Below are positions 21,618 to 24,897 of a stretch of DNA of 24,897 nt, one piece after another. The DNA lies in NCBI GenBank assembly GCA_045809745.1, contig JBJMXE010000132.1:1-24897 (forward strand), in the 5' to 3' direction. Below the pieces are notes generated by a model. It searched no databases. It saw nothing but the letters and a program-made list of their open reading frames with translations, and was not told the origin of the DNA. This stretch comes from DATFCK01 sp045809745 (GTDB taxonomy: Bacteria; Verrucomicrobiota; Verrucomicrobiia; Chthoniobacterales; UBA10450). How positions within the stretch are numbered: position 1 is the first letter of the stretch; the number at the start of each line of letters is the position of its first letter. A program made the translations under genes and the position numbers.

Positions 21618-23360
21618 TCATTTCGGCGATGCCTGTGACTTCAATAATCGCTCGGGAACTATTTTCTCAGCCAGCGCTTCAAACCGCGGATCGCCGTGCA
21701 GTGCTGCGAGCAGCGGATCGAACCGAATCACGCCAATGGAATCGCCATCGCGCTCCCGGTAGGCTTCCTCCAGCCAATGGAGCGCTTCGCTCTTATCTCC
21801 CAGGCCCAAAGCAACCAGCGCCAGTGAGTAGGCAGCGGTGTAGCGCTGCCCGCGTAATTGTCGCAATTGCTCGAAAATTTTCTGCGCTTCATCTCTTCGG
21901 CCGGCAATTCCATAAATGCGGCCGAGTGCTCCGTGCGGAATAGGATCGTCAGTGAGCGCTGCTGCCTTTTCGTATTGCGCGATTGCTTCGGGAATCTTTC
22001 CCTGAAGCTCAAAAGCCAGTCCGTAATCCCGGTGCGCGGGATAGAAACTGCCATCCATCTCGATGGTTTTCCGGAACTGCGCGACCGCCTCCTCCACGCG
22101 ACCGGCGCGCATGTAAGCGACACCGAGATTGCTGTTGATGATGAGGGAGAGAGGATCGAGCTCGAGGGCGCGCTGCAATTCCGCCACTTCAGCTGCGTGC
22201 TGACCCGTAGAGCCGAAGCAGTCCCCGCCAAGCCAGTGATGAGCGGTGGCATCGTTAGGGTTCAACTGAATCGCGCGCTGGTAATTTTTGAGCGCCGCGG
22301 GTATATCGAACTCGTAGTTCGCGTTCACCGATGCCAGACCAACGAGTGCTTCGGCCGAGGTGTCGTCGATCGCCAGCGCTTTCTTGGCGAACGCTTCCGC
22401 TTGCGGGTAAGACTCGGCCGGAGAAGCGGCATTGTAGGCTGAGAGAAGACTCCAGGCCTGTGCCTCACCGGCATAAGCGGGCGCATAATGAGGATCTTTC
22501 GCAATCGCTTCGTTGAAGAAGTCTATCGATTTGCGAAGATCGGCCGCCGTGCGCTTATTCCAAAAGAAGCGGCCCTGCAAATAAAGCTCGTAAGCCTCAC
22601 CGTTGGCAGTCGGTTTTTGCGACATCGCAGTTTTTTCCGGGCCGCTCAGCTTCGCCTGAAGGGTGTCGGCAATGGTTTTTGCTATCTCGCTCTCAACCGC
22701 GAAAATGTCGTTGAGTCTGCGATCAAAAGTGTCCGCCCATAGATGCGCATCGGTTAGGGCATTGATCAGCTGCACATTCACGCGCACCTGATCGTTTGCT
22801 TTCTGGACGCTGCCTTCCACGATATGCATGACACCCAGTTGCTTCGCGATCTCGCGCAAATCGGACGGCGCACTTTTGAAACGCTGGGTAGATGTGCGGG
22901 AGATCACCTTCAAGTCGGCGACTTTTGCCAGTCGGGTCAGAATTTCATCCTGCACCCCTTCAGCAAAGTAGGCGTTGGCCTTGTCGTCGCTGAGATTGTC
23001 AAACGGCAAAACCGCGATCGACTTGGATGATGTGACAGCTGGTGCTCCCAACACGTTAGCATCGTTAGGCTTGCCGATGGAATTTGCCCTGTTCTCGCCT
23101 GAAGCGACGGCGAATCGCCAGAGCAGTCCGCCACCGATCGCCAGTAAAAGCGCCAGAATCAGAAGTTCGGTGCCGGTAACACGCTGCGCACCGCGTTCCC
23201 CGTGATACCACGCTACCACCAACGTGATGAACAGACCGACGATAAGGATGATGATGACAATACGCATCGTTTCGGCGGGCCAGCCGAAGTGCTGGGCCAC
23301 GATGTCGATTCCCTGCAGCAATGCGAAGGCGGCGGCGAGATAAGCCAGCGACCACTGCAC
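21618..23360 (-). CDS. TolB-like/TPR membrane protein without a cyclase domain; N-terminus cut by an in-frame TAA
   Basis: A 580-residue protein with three predicted helices (about 4-26, 33-55, 65-85), a TolB-like domain (about 115-250; KSIAVLPFDNLSDDKANAYFAEG, IVEGSVQK) and TPR repeats to about residue 550. The role is unknown; such proteins are thought of as periplasmic or membrane scaffolds or sensors. The start is odd. Codons directly upstream of the GTG at 23360 read RLRQRKI, the conserved basic leader of this family. Before them stands a TAA (23382-23384), preceded in frame by ATG AAC GAA TTC CTT (MNEFL) at 23399. So the ancestral start was probably 23399 and the TAA arose from CAA. Translation may now begin at GTG 23360 or CTG 23378, or the gene may be dead. 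The rest of the frame is intact. Confidence 0.8.
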   Translation of the reverse strand: MQWSLAYLAAAFALLQGIDIVAQHFGWPAETMRIVIIILIVGLFITLVVAWYHGERGAQRVTGTELLILALLLAIGGGLLWRFAVASGENRANSIGKPNDANVLGAPAVTSSKSIAVLPFDNLSDDKANAYFAEGVQDEILTRLAKVADLKVISRTSTQRFKSAPSDLREIAKQLGVMHIVEGSVQKANDQVRVNVQLINALTDAHLWADTFDRRLNDIFAVESEIAKTIADTLQAKLSGPEKTAMSQKPTANGEAYELYLQGRFFWNKRTAADLRKSIDFFNEAIAKDPHYAPAYAGEAQAWSLLSAYNAASPAESYPQAEAFAKKALAIDDTSAEALVGLASVNANYEFDIPAALKNYQRAIQLNPNDATAHHWLGGDCFGSTGQHAAEVAELQRALELDPLSLIINSNLGVAYMRAGRVEEAVAQFRKTIEMDGSFYPAHRDYGLAFELQGKIPEAIAQYEKAAALTDDPIPHGALGRIYGIAGRRDEAQKIFEQLRQLRGQRYTAAYSLALVALGLGDKSEALHWLEEAYRERDGDSIGVIRFDPLLAALHGDPRFEALAEKIVPERLLKSQASPK

Positions 23361-23399
23361 AATCTTCCGTTGCCTCAGGCGTTAAAGGAATTCGTTCAT

Positions 23400-23533
23400 T
23401 TCAGTGGTTGGGGCGCAACCCGACAAACTCAACTCGCATCGTGTGGACGTTGCACCCCTTCGGCGCAGCTAAGAAGTTGGCTTTTCCTCCGTAGCGCTGC
23501 CGGTCTCGCCCTGAACCGCAGGGTGGTTAATCT
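23400..23533. other. Spacer between the two TolB-TPR genes
   Basis: The 134 nt contain a short CCCTG/CAGGG stem (23509-23523) just beyond the stop at 23534, without a T-tract. It is a doubtful terminator. Nothing else stands out. Confidence 0.3.
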
Positions 23534-24897
23534 TCACCGCGTTGATCCCGCCTTCAGCAGATCTATTTTTTGCAACAAGGCCTGGAAGCGCGGCTCGCTC
23601 CGCACGCTGTCGTAAAGCTGATCCTGGTTCCACCAAAACATCGGATCTTGGTCGTCATAGGCTTTCTCGATCCAATCGAGCGCTTTGCTTTTGTCGCCGA
23701 GCCCGAGAAAAACGGTCGCGCGGATGGCCGGTGAGACATAGCGCTGTTTCGAAAGCTCATCCAACTCACGCGAGATCTGCTCGGCCCTGGCGCGATCACC
23801 CCCGACGGCGCAGGCATAGCCGAGCGAACCAAAATACCAGGGTAGATCGTCCAGCGTGGTAGCTTTCTGGAATTCCCCCCTTGCGTCAGCCTTGTTTCCT
23901 TTCCAGATCAAGCACCAGCCCAATATCGAGTGGGCAAAGGCATTATTCGAATCCAATTCCAATGTCTTCTGGATTTGTGCGATCGCTTCGTCGTAACGCC
24001 GCGCCCAGTAAAGGAAAAAGGCGAGATCCGTATTCAGCAAATTATTGAGTGGGTCCAGTTCCAGCGCCTTCTTTTCGGCCGCGATCGCCTGGTCGAACCG
24101 GCCCATCTCCGAGAAAGTCCAACCATATTGATCATAAGTCAGAGCCAGGTTCGGATTCAATTCCACCGCACGATCCAGTTCCTTTTCGGAAGCATGCGCG
24201 CGCAGTACGCTGAACAAAGCTGTCCCCATGGATAGGTGCGCTTCGGCGAGATCCGGATCGAGCGCCAGCGCCTTCACCGCCAGTTCCTTTTCTCTGGTCC
24301 ACGCTTCTTTACCCGCCAGGATCTGCCCTCCAGCCCATCCGTAGGTGTCAGCCAGCCCGCAATAAGCCAAAGCAAAGTCAGGATCTACTTGAAGGGCCTG
24401 TTCGTAATAGTGGATCGATCTGGTCCAGTCCGCTCGTGTAAACTTGTAAAAATGGTAACGGCCTAACAAGTAAAGACGGTGCGCTTCGGGATTCTCGGTC
24501 GGCTTCTTCGCCAGGGCGCGCTCTTCGTCGACACCCAACTGCACCTGCAATGCCTGGACCACGCGCTTGGCCACATCACTTTGCATGGCGAGGATGTCTT
24601 TCATGTTGCCATCGTAGGTTTCGGACCAGAGATGAAAGCCATCGGCCACATTGATGAGCTGAGCGGTGACGCGCAGCTTCTCGCCGGCTTTGCGCACGCT
24701 GCCTTCCAGCACCGCGTTGACGTGCTATTGCTCGCCGACTTTGCGGAAGATGTCCTGCGCGTTATCGCCTTTGAAAGCAAAAGATGAACTCCGACCGGGC
24801 ACCCGCAGGCTTTTTACTTTCGTCAGCGCGTTGAGCAGTTCTTCGGTCATGCCGTCGCTCAGATATTCGTCGGTCTTGTCGGCGCTCATGTTCAGGA
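23534..24897 (-). pseudogene. TolB-like/TPR protein broken by an in-frame TAG; 5' end beyond window
   Basis: From the right edge the frame reads LNMSADKTDEYLSDGM, EELLNALTKVKSLRV and on to FRKVGEQ, then TAG (24725-24727), then HVNAVLEGSVRKAG and about 390 more residues of TolB-like sequence and TPR repeats to 23534. The joined sequence is the normal family pattern, where Leu usually follows GEQ, so the TAG replaces a sense codon (TTG to TAG is one change). Both halves are otherwise intact and in one frame. The downstream part could restart at GTG 24712, but that would lack the first half of the TolB-like domain. TAG is used as a true stop by xoxF here, so suppression is unlikely. A point mutation in the organism and a sequencing error are the two explanations. 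Confidence 0.75.

Noticed and set aside
23509..23523. Rho-independent terminator after the gene ending at 23534
   Set aside because: The stem is only 5 bp and no T-tract follows.
23382..24727. Stop-codon recoding to explain the two in-frame stops
   Set aside because: The interrupting codons differ (TAA and TAG), and both serve as normal stops here (TAA for GH2 and galK, TAG for xoxF). Mutation or sequence error is simpler.

Overview
The window reads as chromosomal DNA of a GC-rich, Gram-negative, aerobic soil-type bacterium. A Verrucomicrobiota member (Chthoniobacterales-like) is my best guess. The hints are the expansion of TolB-like/TPR and cyclase-TolB-TPR proteins, GTAG-headed REP palindromes, a TonB receptor and a XoxF-type PQQ dehydrogenase. 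Acidobacteriota cannot be excluded, and no rRNA or marker gene settles it.

Left third (1-5757, minus strand, read right to left): a tightly packed respiratory operon of xoxF (lanthanide-type PQQ alcohol dehydrogenase), xoxJ (periplasmic binding protein), a lipoprotein cytochrome c, coxB (CuA subunit II fused to a cytochrome c domain) and ctaD (oxidase subunit I, cut by the window edge). xoxF/xoxJ, xoxJ/cytochrome and cytochrome/coxB overlap or nearly touch, so one transcript appears to encode a whole path from periplasmic alcohol oxidation to O2 reduction. A 133-bp spacer full of palindromes separates coxB from ctaD. Upstream of xoxF, on the same strand, lies a TonB-dependent receptor (5993-8143) that may import a metal chelate or cofactor.

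Middle (8330-13105, plus strand): a sugar-use cluster of a GH2 beta-glycosidase, a galactokinase-family kinase and a secreted alpha/beta hydrolase, with short gaps of 11 and 16 nt. Convergent to it is a CopA-type Cu(I) P1B-ATPase with two N-terminal heavy-metal-binding motifs (13160-15490). Copper export fits a cell running a copper oxidase. Four REP-like hairpins in two inverted pairs fill the spacer upstream of it (15558-15741), followed by an unrecognised gene (15761-16339).

Right third (16362-24897, minus strand): an array of five members of one signalling-type family. Two complete membrane-anchored class III cyclase-TolB-TPR proteins overlap by one base. Next come a TolB-TPR protein whose conserved N-terminus is cut off by an in-frame TAA, a TolB-TPR gene broken by an in-frame TAG at the window edge, and a short frameshifted N-terminal remnant. 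The array looks like tandem duplication with ongoing decay.

No tRNA, rRNA, CRISPR array, transposase or phage gene was seen.
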